Notes: a model not told the origin generated them from the letters alone. DNA of 24,790 nt from Gemmatimonadota bacterium (GCA_016712265.1 JADJRJ010000007.1:1-24790), one strand, 5' to 3'; positions 15,316-24,790 are shown, numbered from the stretch's first letter. Numbers and translations are program-made.

Positions 15316-17484
15316 GTGACACGGACCAACACTCGGCAGCGACCGCACCCCGCGACGACCGCAAAAGTCCAGCGTTGGATCGACCTGGTCGCGGGGCTCC
15401 TCGCGCGCGGGACCCCGGCCACGTTTGAGGACCTCGCGCGGGTCGTGCCGCAATACGACGAGGCTTGGCAGGCGGCGCAGCGAGAACGCGACCCCGCGCG
15501 GCGGCGCACAAGGCTCGCCTCACTCAAGCGCACCTTCGAACGCGACAAGGACGAACTGCGGCATCTCGGGGTGGTCCTCCAGACGTTGCCCGATCCGGAA
15601 GGTGGGCAGGACGCGTCGACCTACCGCCTGCGCGCCACGGACTTCTACCTGCCCTACCTCTGTGTGGCATGCCCCGTGCGCGGCGAGGGCGCCCCACGCC
15701 GTGTGGATCGATATGGGTACCGCGCCCTAACGACCCTCGCCTTTCCACCCGACGAGCTCCAGGCTGTGGTGGACGCGGCCGCCGTCGTGAGCACCCTCGG
15801 CGATGCCGCCCTGCACCGGGAGGCGACACACGCCCTCAAGAAGCTGGCCGTTGACCTCCCGGTCGATGCGCTGCACCCCGGTGCGGACGAGCCGACCCAT
15901 TTGATCCCCGGGCGCGGGCCAGCGCTGAGGTGTTCGACGCGCTGGGTGATGCCGTGCGCCGCCGGAAGGCCGTGTCGTTCAGGTATGAAGCACCGGCTGG
16001 TCGTCCTGCCATGCGCGCGGTCGAGCCGTGGGGGTTGTTCTTTGTGGGTGGCCACTGGTACCTCGCGGGATTCGACCGCGACCGAGCGGCGCGGCGGAAC
16101 TTTCGGTTGAGTCGCATGCGGGACGTCACGGTGAACGGGCAGCGCGCCGGCTCAGCGGACTTCGAGATCCCAGCGGGGTTCGATATTCGCGACCTGGGCA
16201 CCGCTCGCCTCGCCTGGGAACTTGGCGAAGGAGACGAAGAGGGCGCCGTGGTGGAGTTCCGCTCGCCGGCGGGGGGCCGGCCTGCCGTGCGCTACGGTCT
16301 CCCCGTGGAGGGCATGCCGGGGCGGCAGCTCCTCACGGTGAGACGGTGGGAGCCGCTGGTCCGCTGGGTCCTGTCCTTCGCGGGCGAAGTGGCACCGGTG
16401 TCTCCGGCGCACCTCGTCGACACGTGCCGCAGTGCACTCGCGGCAACGCTCGCCTTGTACGAACAACCGCCAGGCGCCATACCCGAGCCATCGCCCCTGG
16501 CGTGTGCTGAGCGCCCGAACCGTTGGCAGCCACCGACGGCGGCCGAACAATGGCGCCGGTTGCTGGAGATCATCCCGATCCTGGCGGATGGGACCCCGCA
16601 TTCGGTTGAGCAGGTGGCCGTGGCTGTGGGCACCACGGTGGATGTGCTGCAGGACGACCTGTATGCGCTGGTGACGCGCTACGATGTGCCCGGGGGGCTT
16701 TGTCGAAGGCGTCCGCGTCTTTCTCGAGGCCAATGAGGTCTCGGTGCTGACCAATCACTTCCTGCGTCCCATGCGCCTGACGAGCGCGGAGTTGTGCGCC
16801 CTGGAGCTTGGCCTGGCCGTCCTGCGACAACGCCGACCCCCTGACGAACATCCCGTCCTTGAGCGCGCTCGAGGGCGTCTGCGAGCGGTCATAACTCGCC
16901 TTGGCGAGGATCCACTGACCAACACACAGGCACGTCACGTCGTGGGAGAACACGCGAGCGCGACCAGCGTCCAGGTGGTGCGTGGAGGGATCCGCCAGCG
17001 ACGCAAGCTCTCGATTCGCTATCGCGGATCGGGCCGCGAGGCAGCCACGGACCGAACGGTCCATCCGCGGAACCTCGTGGCATCGCATGGACAGCTGTAC
17101 CTGCTGGCGTGGTGCGAAGTGGCGCAAGACCTGCGGACCTTCCGTCTGGACCGGGTGGAGGAGGTCACGCTGCTCGACGCGACCTTCGTGGTCGAGATGC
17201 CGCTGGACGTGGAGCAGTGGATCGGGTCGGGGAAGGTGTTCCGCGGCGATCCCGTCGAGGTGATGCGCGTGTGGTATGCGCCGAGCGTTGCCCCGTGGAT
17301 CGCTGAACGTGAGGGCCGCGAACCGAACGCTGACGGGTCGTTGGTCCTCGATCATCCGGTGGCCGATCGCGAGTGGGCCGTGCGTCACGTGCTGCAATAC
17401 GCCGATGGTGCCGTCGTGCTCTCCCCGCCGGAGTTGCGCGACCTGGTGTGCCAGCGACTCGAACAGATGGCGAGGGAGCTCTAG
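15316..17484 (+). CDS. double HTH-WYL transcriptional regulator (fused PafB-PafC-like), frameshifted
   Basis: Two complete HTH-WYL modules follow each other in about 720 codons. Module 1: helix-turn-helix from AKVQRWIDLVAGLLARG to FERDKDELRHLGVVL, then the WYL domain VSFRYEAPAG, HWYLAGFDRDR and FRLSRMRDV. Module 2: a degenerate HTH (WRRLLEIIPILADGTPHSVE) and a second WYL domain with LSIRYRG, GQLYLLAWC and FRLDRVEEV. Frames change near 15925 and 16700, but between 15930 and 16736 one frame crosses the module boundary with no stop, supporting a natural fusion. PafB and PafC form such a pair in actinobacteria, fused in some, and activate DNA-damage genes when the WYL domains sense nucleic acid. 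A GTG start at 15316 is chosen because the conserved part begins about 14 codons later; ATGs at 15253 or 15259 are possible. A hidden indel could mask two separate genes. Confidence 0.8.
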
Positions 17485-17619
17485 CCGTCCCAGCCGAGGT
17501 CGGCTGTCCACGCGATGTCCGCGCCACGTCTGCCCGGCTCGCCCCCTTCAGTTCTCCCGGTCAGGTCGCAGATTGCCCGCGTGACCGCCACGCGCCGCAC
17601 CCCTGCACCGAACGCCGAC

Positions 17620-18780
17620 ATGACTGACGACCGCGGCACGCGCGGCATGCACGAAACCGTGGAGTGGGCCATCCGTCGCACGGGGATCCAGCTGCCGGAC
17701 CCCGTGTTCCGCGGGGGACCACTCCTGGTGGACCCGGACGCGGTGGCCGAGGAAACGCCGGCGCCTCAACGCCACGCGGCCGCGACGGCAGGCGCGCTCG
17801 TGGTCCTCGCGACGCTCGCCCTGCTCTACACGCTGCACCTCGCCCGCGCGGTCCTCCTGCCGATCGTGGTCGCGATCCTCCTCTCGTTCCTGCTGCGCGG
17901 GGCGGTGCGCTGGCTCAAGCGTCACCGCGTCACCGAGCCGCTCGGCGCCGCCATCGTCGTGTTTGGGAGCACGCTGCTGGTCGTTGGGGCGCTCGCCCTG
18001 CTCTCGGGCCCGGCGGCCGCCTGGGTAGATCGCGCCCCGGGCGCCATTGGGCAGGTGGAGCGCAAGCTGCGCACGGTGATAGCGCCGATCGTGCGCTGGA
18101 AGCCACGGCGGCGCGTGTGGGGTCGATGGCCAGCGGCGCGGACAAGGCGTCGGTGCGCCGCCGCTCCGCGGTCCGGGTTTATGCTGCAGCTTTTTGGTGA
18201 GGCCGCCGACCTCATCGTCGCCAGCATCTCGGTCATCTTCCTGACCTACTTCTTGCTGGCGTCCGGCGACCTCTTCATGCGCAAGACGATGAAGGCGCTC
18301 CCGTGGCGGGCGGGATCCAGCGGCGTGCCGCAGAAGATCTCCGATGAAGTGGAGGCCGCGGTCAGTGCGTACCTGCGCGTCTCCATGTTCATCAACATCG
18401 GCCTGGGGTTGGCAACCTGGGGGATCCTCGCGCGACTCGGCATGCCGAACGCGGGCTTGTGGGGCACCCTGGCGGGGCTGCTGAACGTGGTGCCGTACCT
18501 CGGGGCCATCGCCACCACGGGGATCCTCGCCGTGGCGGCACTCACGGTCTTTGACAACCTGGGATATGCCCTGCTCGTCCCCGGCGCCTACTTCCTCCTG
18601 AACATGGTGGAGAGCAACATCGCCACGCCCCTGCTGCTCGGGCGCCAGTTTCCCTGAACCCGGTGGCGATCCTGGTCGGGGTGATGGGTGGGGCTTCATC
18701 TGGGGATTCCCGGGGCGATCCTCGCCGTTCCTCTCATGGTGACGCTCAAGATCCTCTGCGATCACATCCCGGCGCTTGGG
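17620..18780 (+). CDS. AI-2E/PerM-family membrane permease, frameshifted, damaged 3' end
   Basis: A polytopic membrane protein of the AI-2E transporter (PerM/TqsA) family. Seen: paired N-terminal segments ATAGALVVLATLALLYTLHL and VLLPIVVAILLSFLLRGAV, a third (AAIVVFGSTLLVVGALALL), a soluble helical stretch, then ADLIVASISVIFLTYFLLA, VSAYLRVSMFINIGLGLATW, the family signature ARLGMPNAGLWGTLAGLLN followed by VVPYLGA, and AYFLLNMVESN with PLLLGR. After a stop caused by an indel at 18657, two more frame changes give NPVAILVGVMGWGFIW and GAILAVPLMVTLKILCDHIP, the usual family C-terminus. A pair of compensating changes lies between about 18095 and 18170. The true stop is lost in the G/C-run tract. 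Start choice: ATG 17620; 17515 and 17647 are also possible. Such proteins export signals, peptides or act in Na+/H+ exchange; the substrate is unknown. Confidence 0.82.
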
Positions 18781-19160
18781 GGGGGGGCCTACCCGGGGGA
18801 ACGGGCGGGAGCCAGGAAAAAAGGCAGGGGGCAGGGGGCCCGCGCCCCCACCACATTGGCCCCCCCGCGCCACGCCCCCGACGGCCCCCGGGGGGGGGGG
18901 GGGGGGCCCGCCCCCCCCCTCCGCGCGACACCCAAACGGGGGGGGACCGGCGGGACCTCTCCCCCGGCGCCCGGGGGGGGGCGGGCCGCCCTTGCCCGGG
19001 GTCGGGGACGGGGCCGGCGGCGGCGAACGACCGCGCCGCGAGTCGGAGGATTACCTCAAGGTCGGCGCGACCTTCCTGGCGCCGCACGACGCACCGCGCA
19101 CGGGTCAGTGGTAGAACGCGACCGCGGCTCCAGAACTCCCCCCCCAGGGGGGGGGCAGGG
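18778..19160. other. G/C homopolymer tract of doubtful sequence quality
   Basis: This stretch holds runs rarely seen in real coding DNA: 10 G at 18778-18787, 17 G at 18890-18906, 9 C at 18911-18919, further G runs near 18945, 18975 and 19150, and C runs near 19136. The runs sit right at the C-terminus of the permease gene. I read them as a badly resolved consensus or an assembly join. A possible real protein end, RESEDYLKVGATFLAPHDA with stop at 19112-19114, lies inside it. From 19161 to 19380 I see no gene, only the upstream region of the PhoX-like gene. Confidence 0.7.
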
Positions 19161-19380
19161 CAAGGTCGAGCGCGTGTTACAAGTTTGAGGGCCCGACGGC
19201 TTCCGGGCGGGGACGTTCCGCCATCCTTTGGGTCGAGCGTGATACACATCGCGAGCACCTCGCGGACGCGCGTGCGAGGCCGGGGGGGAGGCCTCGGCCG
19301 TGCCGGAACCGTCACGCGATCGACCCCTCCGGACCTGAGTCTTGCAGCTCCCGCAACGACTCACGATTACCGGAGGTACC

Positions 19381-20756
19381 ATGAGAAGGCTCGGCGCACT
19401 CGCGCTCTTCACCTCGGTCGGCGTCCTCGCCGCCTGCACGGATCCCCACAACGCGCTCGTCACGGATGAACCGGTGGCGAGCTTCGATCTCGCCGCTTCC
19501 AGCGGCGTCTTTGCCGGACCGCCCAGCATTGTCCCCTTCACGGGCGACGCCGCTTGTCTCGACAACGGCCAGATCATCAAGGACCCGACCGACGAGCCGT
19601 TCCAGCTGCCAGCCGGCTGGACGCAGAAGATCATCACCTACGAAGACGACTTCCCGACGACCAACTCGGAAGTCAACTTCGACATGCTGACGCTCAACGA
19701 GACGGGCCCCGAGGCGGGGCGCTACCTCTATCGGACGCACGAAGTCGACGACTATGCGGCCCTCAGCCGCGTGGACCTGCTCACCGGCACGAGCACGTTA
19801 GTTGCCGAGCGCCAGGATTGGGAGTCGTTTGACGGCCTGGTGTGGACCCCGTGGGGGCACGATCCTGATGGCCGAGGAAGTGATCACGGCCAGCTTCCGC
19901 GATCCGCAGTATCCCGACATCGAGCGTGGGTTGATCTACGAGTACAACCCGACGACCGGTGACGTGAAGGCCCTGCCGGCGGTTGGTGCGCGGTCGCACG
20001 AAGGGTTGCGCTTTGACAGCCAGGGGAACTTGTACGGCATCTCCGAGTCGCGCGGCATTGCCAACGCCGGGAAGCCTGGCGAGTCCGGCGCCATCTTCAA
20101 GTTTGTCCCGACGCGGAAGGGCGACCTGTCCGCGGGCAAGCTCTACGCGCTCAAGGTGCGCAACGGGCAGACGCGCACGGGTGAGGCGACCTGGGTGGAG
20201 CTGAAGCTCGACCAGACGACCTTCGACTCCGATGCGGCCGCGCAGGCGGTGGGCGCGACGGGCTGGGATCGTCCCGAAGACGTGGAAATCACCCGTCAGG
20301 GCACTTCCGACGTGATGTACGTGGGTGTCACCGAGAGCTCCAACCTGGCCAAGAACAACGGGCTCCGTGCTCAAGATCGTGCTCCGGTCGAACAGCTTTG
20401 CCATGGTGAGCAACTATGTGTTGCCGGGGGTGAACGCGCCGAGCGAAGTCGCCGATCCGGTGTGGGGCTCCGACGCCGGCCTTGGCTTTGACGATCCGGA
20501 CAACCTCACCGCGCTGCCGAATGGTGACATCCTGATCAACGAGGACGACTCGCCGAGCGACACCTGGCTCGCGCGCGGCAGTGGGCCGATGGCGACGACG
20601 GTGGTGGAGTTCTCGCGCTTGCTGGACTGCGGGGCGGAAACGACGGGGATCTACTACGACAAGTTCCGTCGGATCCTCTACGCCAACTCGCAGCACGCGG
20701 CGCTGCACGGTGGCCGCGACCTCACGGTGGCGATCTACCCGCCGAAGGGTCAGTAA
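19381..20756 (+). CDS. PhoX-like (DUF839) lipoprotein, frameshifted
   Basis: A lipoprotein-type signal, MRRLGALALFTSVGVLAAC, ends in the lipobox LAAC, so the mature protein should be anchored to the membrane. The start is decided by GGAGG 5 bases upstream of the ATG. The rest is PhoX/DUF839-like: FQLPAGWTQKIITYEDDFPT, FDMLTLNETGPEAGRYLYRT, a frame change near 19855, then ILMAEEVITASF, GLIYEYNPTTGDVKALPAVG, HEGLRFDSQGNLYGISES, WDRPEDVEIT, and after a second change near 20362 LGFDDPDNLTALPNGDILIN, EDDSPSDTWLARG and NSQHAALHG. PhoX enzymes are calcium-dependent alkaline phosphatases releasing phosphate from organic esters, built as a beta-propeller. The E of MAEE and the PEDVE and INEDD motifs match the usual metal-site regions. 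A strong terminator follows. Confidence 0.85.
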
Positions 20757-20774
20757 GACCTCTGATGGCGTCGA

Positions 20775-20804
20775 CGGGCCGGGGGCAGATTGTCCCCCGG
20801 CCCG
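20775..20804 (+). terminator. Rho-independent terminator after the PhoX-like gene
   Basis: CGGGCCGGGGG (20775-20785) and CCCCCGGCCCG (20794-20804) form an 11-base stem with the loop CAGATTGT, followed by TTTGTC. It begins 19 bases after the PhoX-like stop. The T-tract is short, but the stem is very strong. Confidence 0.8.
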
Positions 20805-21153
20805 TTTGTCGTCCCGGCTCACGATTGTCGTGGGAAGCCACCCATCGGAGGCTGCCACGGGGGTAGGATGCCGCCTCGCTGCCCGTCAGAACGTTGCAAT
20901 CAGCCGCCGACAAAGGCTGCAATTGGCCGACATGAGTACTTACCTCGTGATCGAGCAGGGCGGAGACCTACGGCACGGACCTGGACTTTGTGAGGATGGC
21001 ACACGCCATCCCGTGACCTCCGGGGGGCGCTGATCCTGCGCCGCAGGTCGACCGCCTCGCCTTCCTCAGGAGGCGCACTGACCGCACCTTCCTGCGCGAC
21101 CCCGCGTCCCGAAACTCCGGGTGCTGAACGGTATTCCCGAGCCAGTCCACGAC
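20805..21153. other. 349-base stretch with no recognised gene
   Basis: An ATG at 20932 opens a 33-codon reading (MSTYLVIEQGGDLRHGPG, ending at 21033) with no family resemblance; one base later ETYGTDLDFVRMAHAIP reads like a protein fragment, so a small broken gene is possible. A TGCAAT word appears twice (near 20894 and 20917), next to two GCCGACA words. No RNA gene or terminator is seen. Confidence 0.4.
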
Positions 21154-21602
21154 ATGCGCGCGATCCTCGCCTGCCTCACCCTTGGGGCCGCCCTGCTCTC
21201 GATGGCCGACGAGGCCGATGCCCAAACGACCGAGCTCGATCGTTCCCTTGAACAGTTGGTGACGGACTACGCGGCTCTACACGCGAGAGACGTTCGCCGA
21301 ATGGCGGGCGCTGTTCCTGCCGACCTTCACGTCCAACGTCCACGACGGCAGACGGGGAGACGAGCGTGCGATCGCTGGAGGCATTCCTCGGCGCGCAAGA
21401 GCGCGGGTTCCGGGAGTCGCAACGCATGGGCGAGCGGCTGCAGAAGGTGCGCATCGACCGTCGCGGTCGCATCGCCATGGTCGCCGCCGACTTTGAGTAC
21501 TGGAACAACGACACCACACGGCGTGGGACGCTGGTGCTCGCGGCCGTGCACGTGCGCGAGGGGTGGCGCTTTCAATCGTTGGTGTTCTCCTACCCCGACT
21601 GA
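21154..21602 (+). CDS. exported NTF2/SnoaL-like protein, frameshifted
   Basis: The ATG at 21154 gives the signal peptide MRAILACLTLGAALLSMADE followed by ADAQ, a plausible cut. After TTELDRSLEQLVTDYAALHA the frame changes near 21285 to RETFAEWRALFLPTFTSNVH, and again near 21350 to SVRSLEAFLGAQERGFRES. The last part is VRIDRRGRIAMVAADFEYWN, then RGTLVLAAVHVREGWRFQSL and VFSYPD. The strand pattern with a final G-W-R-F-x-S-L-V strand is typical of DUF4440/SnoaL-like NTF2-fold proteins, here exported. About 148 residues when repaired. Function within the family cannot be told. It converges on the M20 peptidase-like gene with 23 bases between the stops. Confidence 0.72.
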
Positions 21603-21625
21603 GGCCACCCCGCTCGCTGGGAGAG

Positions 21626-22950
21626 TCAGGGCACGGGCTTCGGTAAGCCGCCCGATCGCAGGAAGTCCATCGCCATGTTGGTCATCGCGCGCACGCCGAC
21701 GGGCAGGGCGCGATCGTCCGCCTGGAAGAGGGGCGAGTGGTTGCTGGCGACCGTCTTGAGGTCGAGGTGCGGCGGTGTGACGGAAAGGTTGAAGAAGAAG
21801 CCCGGGGCGAGTTCCGGAGAAGCGCGAGAAGTCCTCGCCGGCCATCGTCACGCCACCTTCGCTCGCGCCCGCGTCGCCGGCCACGCGCTTGAGCGTGGGG
21901 AAGAACCGCGACACCATGACGTCGTTGTTCACCGAGCTGGGGTAGCCAATGTCCACGGTGACCTCTGCGGTGGCGCCGTGCGCTTCGGCGATGTTGGTGG
22001 CGATGCGCTTCATGCGCTCGTGGATCGTCGTGCGCGCGTGGGTCGAAGGCGCGGATCGTCCCGATCATCCAGACCGAGTCCGGGATGATGTTCTCGCGCA
22101 GACCGCCGTGGATAGCGCCAACGGTCACGACGGCTGGTGCGACAGCGAGATTGAGCTGCCGTGACACAATGGTCTGCAATGCCGTCACGATCTCCGCGCT
22201 CGTCACGATCGGGTCCACCGCGCCGGAGGGCATGGCGCCATGGCCCTGGCGGCCACGCACGACGATGCGCCAGCCATCCGCGCTGGCCGAAATCGCCCCC
22301 GCCCGATAGCTCATGGCGCCGAGGGGCCCTGGGCCGACATGCAGGCCAAAGACGCCATCCACCCCTTTCATCACCCCGGCCTCGATCATGGGCTGCGCAC
22401 CACCGCGAGGCGGCACCTCTTCAGCCGGCTGAAACAGGAACTTCACCGTACCCGGGATGCGATCCCTCAGGCCAGCCAACACTTCGGCGGTCCCCGTGAG
22501 GATGGCCGTGTGCATGTCGGCCACAGGCGCCATCACGCCGGTTTCCTGTCCGTTGTAGACCGTGCGCACGGTGGACTTGAACGGAAGGTCGTTGAGTTCG
22601 GTCACCGGTAGAGCGTCCATGTCGGCACGCAACGCCACGGTTGGTCCGGGCTTGCCGCCCTTGAGGATACCGACCACGGCCGGGATGCCTCCGACGTTCT
22701 CCTGCACCTCGATCCCGAGCGACTTGAGGTGCGCGGCGACCAAGGCCGCGGTGCGCTTTTCGGCGTAGCCGAGCTCCGGGTTCTGGTGGATGTCGTGCCG
22801 CCATGCCGTGACCTTGTTGGCGATGGCGGCCGTGCGACGATCGATCTCTGCGGCGAGCGCGGGATCTGCCGTGATCGCCTGGGCAGCGAGGGCCGACGGC
22901 GAGGAGGCAGCCACGGCGGCGGCGAGGACGAGAGTGCGGAAGCGCAGCAT
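21626..22950 (-). CDS. exported M20-family amidohydrolase, frameshifted
   Basis: M20D-type metallo-amidohydrolase, about 440 residues. The start at 22950 gives the signal peptide MLRFRTLVLAAAVAASSPSA, then LAAQ; the longer reading frame upstream has no family content. Motifs in order: WRHDIHQNPELGYAEKRTAA, VALRADMDALPVTE (metal-site D and first catalytic D), VKFLFQPAEEVPPRGGAQP (catalytic E), GVFGLHVGP, GRQGHGAMP, HGGLRENIIPDS. The frame changes near 22045, continuing IATNIAEAHGATAEVTVDIG and TMAGEDFSRF, then again near 21815 to PGFFFNLSVTPPHLDLKTVA, ending GGLPKPVP. The usual HACGHD metal-binding stretch reads APVAD, explained by two nearby indels that cancel. Family members remove acyl groups from amino acids or peptides. 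Divergent from the imidazolonepropionase-like gene (153 bases). Confidence 0.85.
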
Positions 22951-23103
22951 GGGAGTGCGGCTGGTCGGGGATGCGACGAAAGTCGAAGGAAGAAAGGTAC
23001 GGCGTACCCGCGCCGCACGGGTACGGGGTCGCATGGCTGGCGCGTCGCGTGGACCGCTCCGGCGGAAGGCAGGTAGTTTCCCAATCGCCCCAACCCCCAC
23101 GTC

Positions 23104-24426
23104 GTGAACCCACTCGGTCGCTTGCGCTGTCTCGTCGCCGCTGCTGCCTTCCTCGGGCTTCCGGATCGCGAGATCCCTGCCCAACCACGTCCTGCACCGC
23201 GCCCCGAAGCGCGCGTGATCTATCGCAACGTCAGCATCATCACGCCACACGACACCACGGTGCGTGGGGGAATGGCCATTGTTGTGCAGGGTGAGCGCAT
23301 CGTGCAGGTGCTGCCCGTCGCAGAACTCACCGCGGCGCAGCTCAATGGGGCGACGATCTGGGAAGGGCGTGGTGCGTTTGCCCTGCCCGGTTTGATGGAT
23401 TCGCATGTCCACCTGGCGACATCACCCGATCGTGCGGACGCCGAACGCGAGTTCGCGCGACTGGTCTACAGCGGGGTGACTCAGCGCGACATGGCCGGTG
23501 ACGCGCGGTCGCTCGCGGAACTTCGCGGATGGCGATGATGCACGAGGTGGCAGCGCCGGACTTCTTCTCGGCGCTGATGGCGGGGCCTCGTGCTTCAGCG
23601 ACCCTCGTCCCGCGGCGTCAGCGGCCGGGCTCACGCCGGGCGCGTTCCATGGATGCAGGAAGTGGTCGACATGACGGACATCCGTCTCGCTGTAGCGTGC
23701 CCGCGGTACCGGGGCGACGGGAATCAAGGTCTACGCGAATCTTGCCGGCGACCCGGGGAGAAGATCATCGCCGAGGGAGGCGGCAGGGGATTCCGGTGTG
23801 GACGCACCTGGCAGGTGTATCCCGCGACGGCCTACCACTGGCTGGGCGCGACGGCGGTCTCACACGGCGATGATTGCGCGGTGGGCCCTCGAGCCGGGGA
23901 AGCAGGCGTATGGTCACGCGGGTCATCCCCGTGTGATGCCCTGCGGGCGGACCATCCGGAGCTGGTGAAGTACTTGGCAGCATTGGCACGATCAGGTACG
24001 GTCCCGGTCGCCACGTTGTCGCTCGATTCATTGCCTGGGGTCGCGGCGCCGCGGGGCGCGTGCGCTGTTCGGGCGGCTGGCCCGGGGGAGCTGGTGGCGG
24101 CTGCGGTGCGCGCGGGCGTCCTGGTTGGTTTCCACGGGCACCGATCGCCGACGCCACGCGCGGCCGGATCCCGCGCTCCACGATGAACTCAGGCGTTGGT
24201 GAAGGTTGCCCTGGATTTGACTCCGCGACAGCTAATCACGGCCGCCACCTTAAACGGGGCACGCACGATCGGTCGTGAGCGGGACTGCGGAACGATTGAG
24301 GCCGGCAAATACGCGTCGCTGGTGTTTGTACGCCGAAACCCGCTGGTGGAGGTCGCGAACCTGCGCACCGTGGTGACGACGGTGAACGGGGAAGTAGTAT
24401 TCGCGAGCGGCGTACCGCAGGAGTGA
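23104..24426 (+). CDS. exported imidazolonepropionase-like amidohydrolase, several frameshifts
   Basis: The GTG at 23104 gives a signal peptide (MNPLGRLRCLVAAAAFLGLP, ending near IPAQ). Then come VIYRNVSIITPHDTTVRGG and the amidohydrolase metal motif GLMDSHVHLA, and LVYSGVTQRDMAGD. After a frame change near 23527 come AMMHEVAAPDFFSALMAG, then pieces in different frames: DPRPAASAAGLTPGAF, MQEVVDMTDIRLAVA, GIKVYANLAGDP (metal-bridging lysine), GIPVWTHLA (metal histidine), ADHPELVKYLAALARSGTVP. The last frame, from 24196, holds VALDLTPRQLITAATLNGAR, CGTIEAGKYASLVFVRRNPL, the usual C-terminal strand set. At least four indels occur, the most in any gene of the window. All recognisable motifs are in order, so sequence error is likelier than decay. 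The substrate is unknown; relatives hydrolyse cyclic amides or dipeptides. Confidence 0.78.
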
Positions 24427-24715
24427 ATGATGCTGCCATGACCAAGGGCGCAGTACGGGCAGTACGGGCGCACGGGCGGCCGAGGCGGCGCGTTGTGATA
24501 CGCCTGCTGCACAGGTCCCGCGGGCCTCTTGCACTTCATCCGTGCACGGCGAGCCTCAGCGTCGGCACGGGCTACCAGGGAACGGTCGGGCTGGACGGGG
24601 ATTGGCGTCCGAACGAGTGAGATCCGCTGGGGAGAGATGGTCTCCGCCATTACGCCGATGGACCCAGCGCTCCCGCCTGTACATTCGAGCAGTCTCCGGA
24701 CCCACCGTTCCGCAC
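24427..24715. other. 289-base intergenic region before fumC
   Basis: No gene or RNA is recognised. A short direct repeat, GCAGTACGG, occurs twice at 24450-24468. Small readings on both strands here have no family features. The fumC promoter should lie in the right part, but no clear -35/-10 pair is visible. Confidence 0.4.
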
Positions 24716-24790
24716 ATGACCTTCCGTACTGAAACCGACACCTTCGGCCCGATCGACGTCCCCAACGATCGCTACTGGAGCGCCCAGGCC
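24716..24790 (+). CDS. fumC: fumarate hydratase class II, first 25 codons
   Basis: The ATG at 24716 begins MTFRTETDTFGPIDVPNDRY followed by WSAQA at the window edge. This is the conserved start of class II fumarase (R-x-E-x-D-T-x-G-x-I-x-V-P-x-x-x-Y-W-G-A-Q-T). The enzyme hydrates fumarate to malate in the TCA cycle as a cytosolic tetramer. Residue 22 is serine where glycine is usual; related lyases (aspartate ammonia-lyase, argininosuccinate lyase) share the fold but start differently. The gene continues beyond the window. Confidence 0.88.
   Translation, partial: MTFRTETDTFGPIDVPNDRYWSAQA

Noticed and set aside
17548..18873. A 441-codon - strand frame opposite the permease
   Set aside because: Composition is dominated by R, G, P and H, no motif is visible, and the + strand has clear membrane segments and the permease signature.
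1..24790. tRNA, rRNA or other structured RNA genes
   Set aside because: I looked for cloverleaf-like GGTTCGAATCC motifs and rRNA cores and saw none; a covariance-model scan would be needed to exclude small RNAs.

Overview
The window is a GC-rich bacterial chromosome segment. Four predicted exported proteins have signal peptides ending in an A-Q type site (LSAQ, LAAQ, ADAQ, IPAQ). Together with the GC content and the mix of PhoX-like, M20, imidazolonepropionase-like and SnoaL-like proteins, this suggests a Gemmatimonadota-like soil or water bacterium, probably a metagenome contig. This assignment is inference; there is no rRNA or other marker gene here. Many recognisable genes are split by one- or two-base frame changes, often in compensating pairs, and 18778-19160 is dominated by long G and C runs. 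The simplest explanation is uncorrected sequencing or assembly error, so broken genes are described over their whole span and only one (the SNF2-type helicase at 8379) is called truly decayed.

Layout. 1-5288 holds housekeeping and accessory genes: an epoxide-hydrolase-like alpha/beta hydrolase, a DUF234-type ATPase preceded by an AT-rich cluster of ATACTC/GAGTAT half-sites, a YfcE-like phosphoesterase, a secreted staphylococcal-nuclease-like protein, a SnoaL-like protein with a strong bidirectional terminator, a small exported protein and a small membrane protein. 5395-17484 is a nucleic-acid-processing island: a Cas4-like plus DEDD exonuclease protein, DinD, an ASCH protein, a broken PLD-like/SNF2 helicase, a cluster of five inverted repeats, a 21/63-bp tandem array encoding heptads, a phosphoesterase, a large RecB-like nuclease/RNase H-like/SF1 helicase fusion, and, divergent from it, a double HTH-WYL regulator resembling a fused PafB-PafC. 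17620-24790 returns to ordinary functions: an AI-2E/PerM-type permease, the low-complexity tract, a PhoX-like lipoprotein, an NTF2-like exported protein, an M20 amidohydrolase, an imidazolonepropionase-like amidohydrolase and the first codons of fumC.

How the genes may work together. The best candidate for a coherent system is 10799-17484: a damage-type WYL regulator transcribed away from a three-activity nuclease-helicase, with a phosphoesterase 15 bases downstream of the nuclease-helicase. The intergenic region has two sequences resembling the RecA-independent (PafBC-type) promoter. A second protein with the same Cas4-like plus DEDD core lies at 5395, just before dinD. A DNA-damage or anti-mobile-element role is inference; nothing in the sequence proves it.
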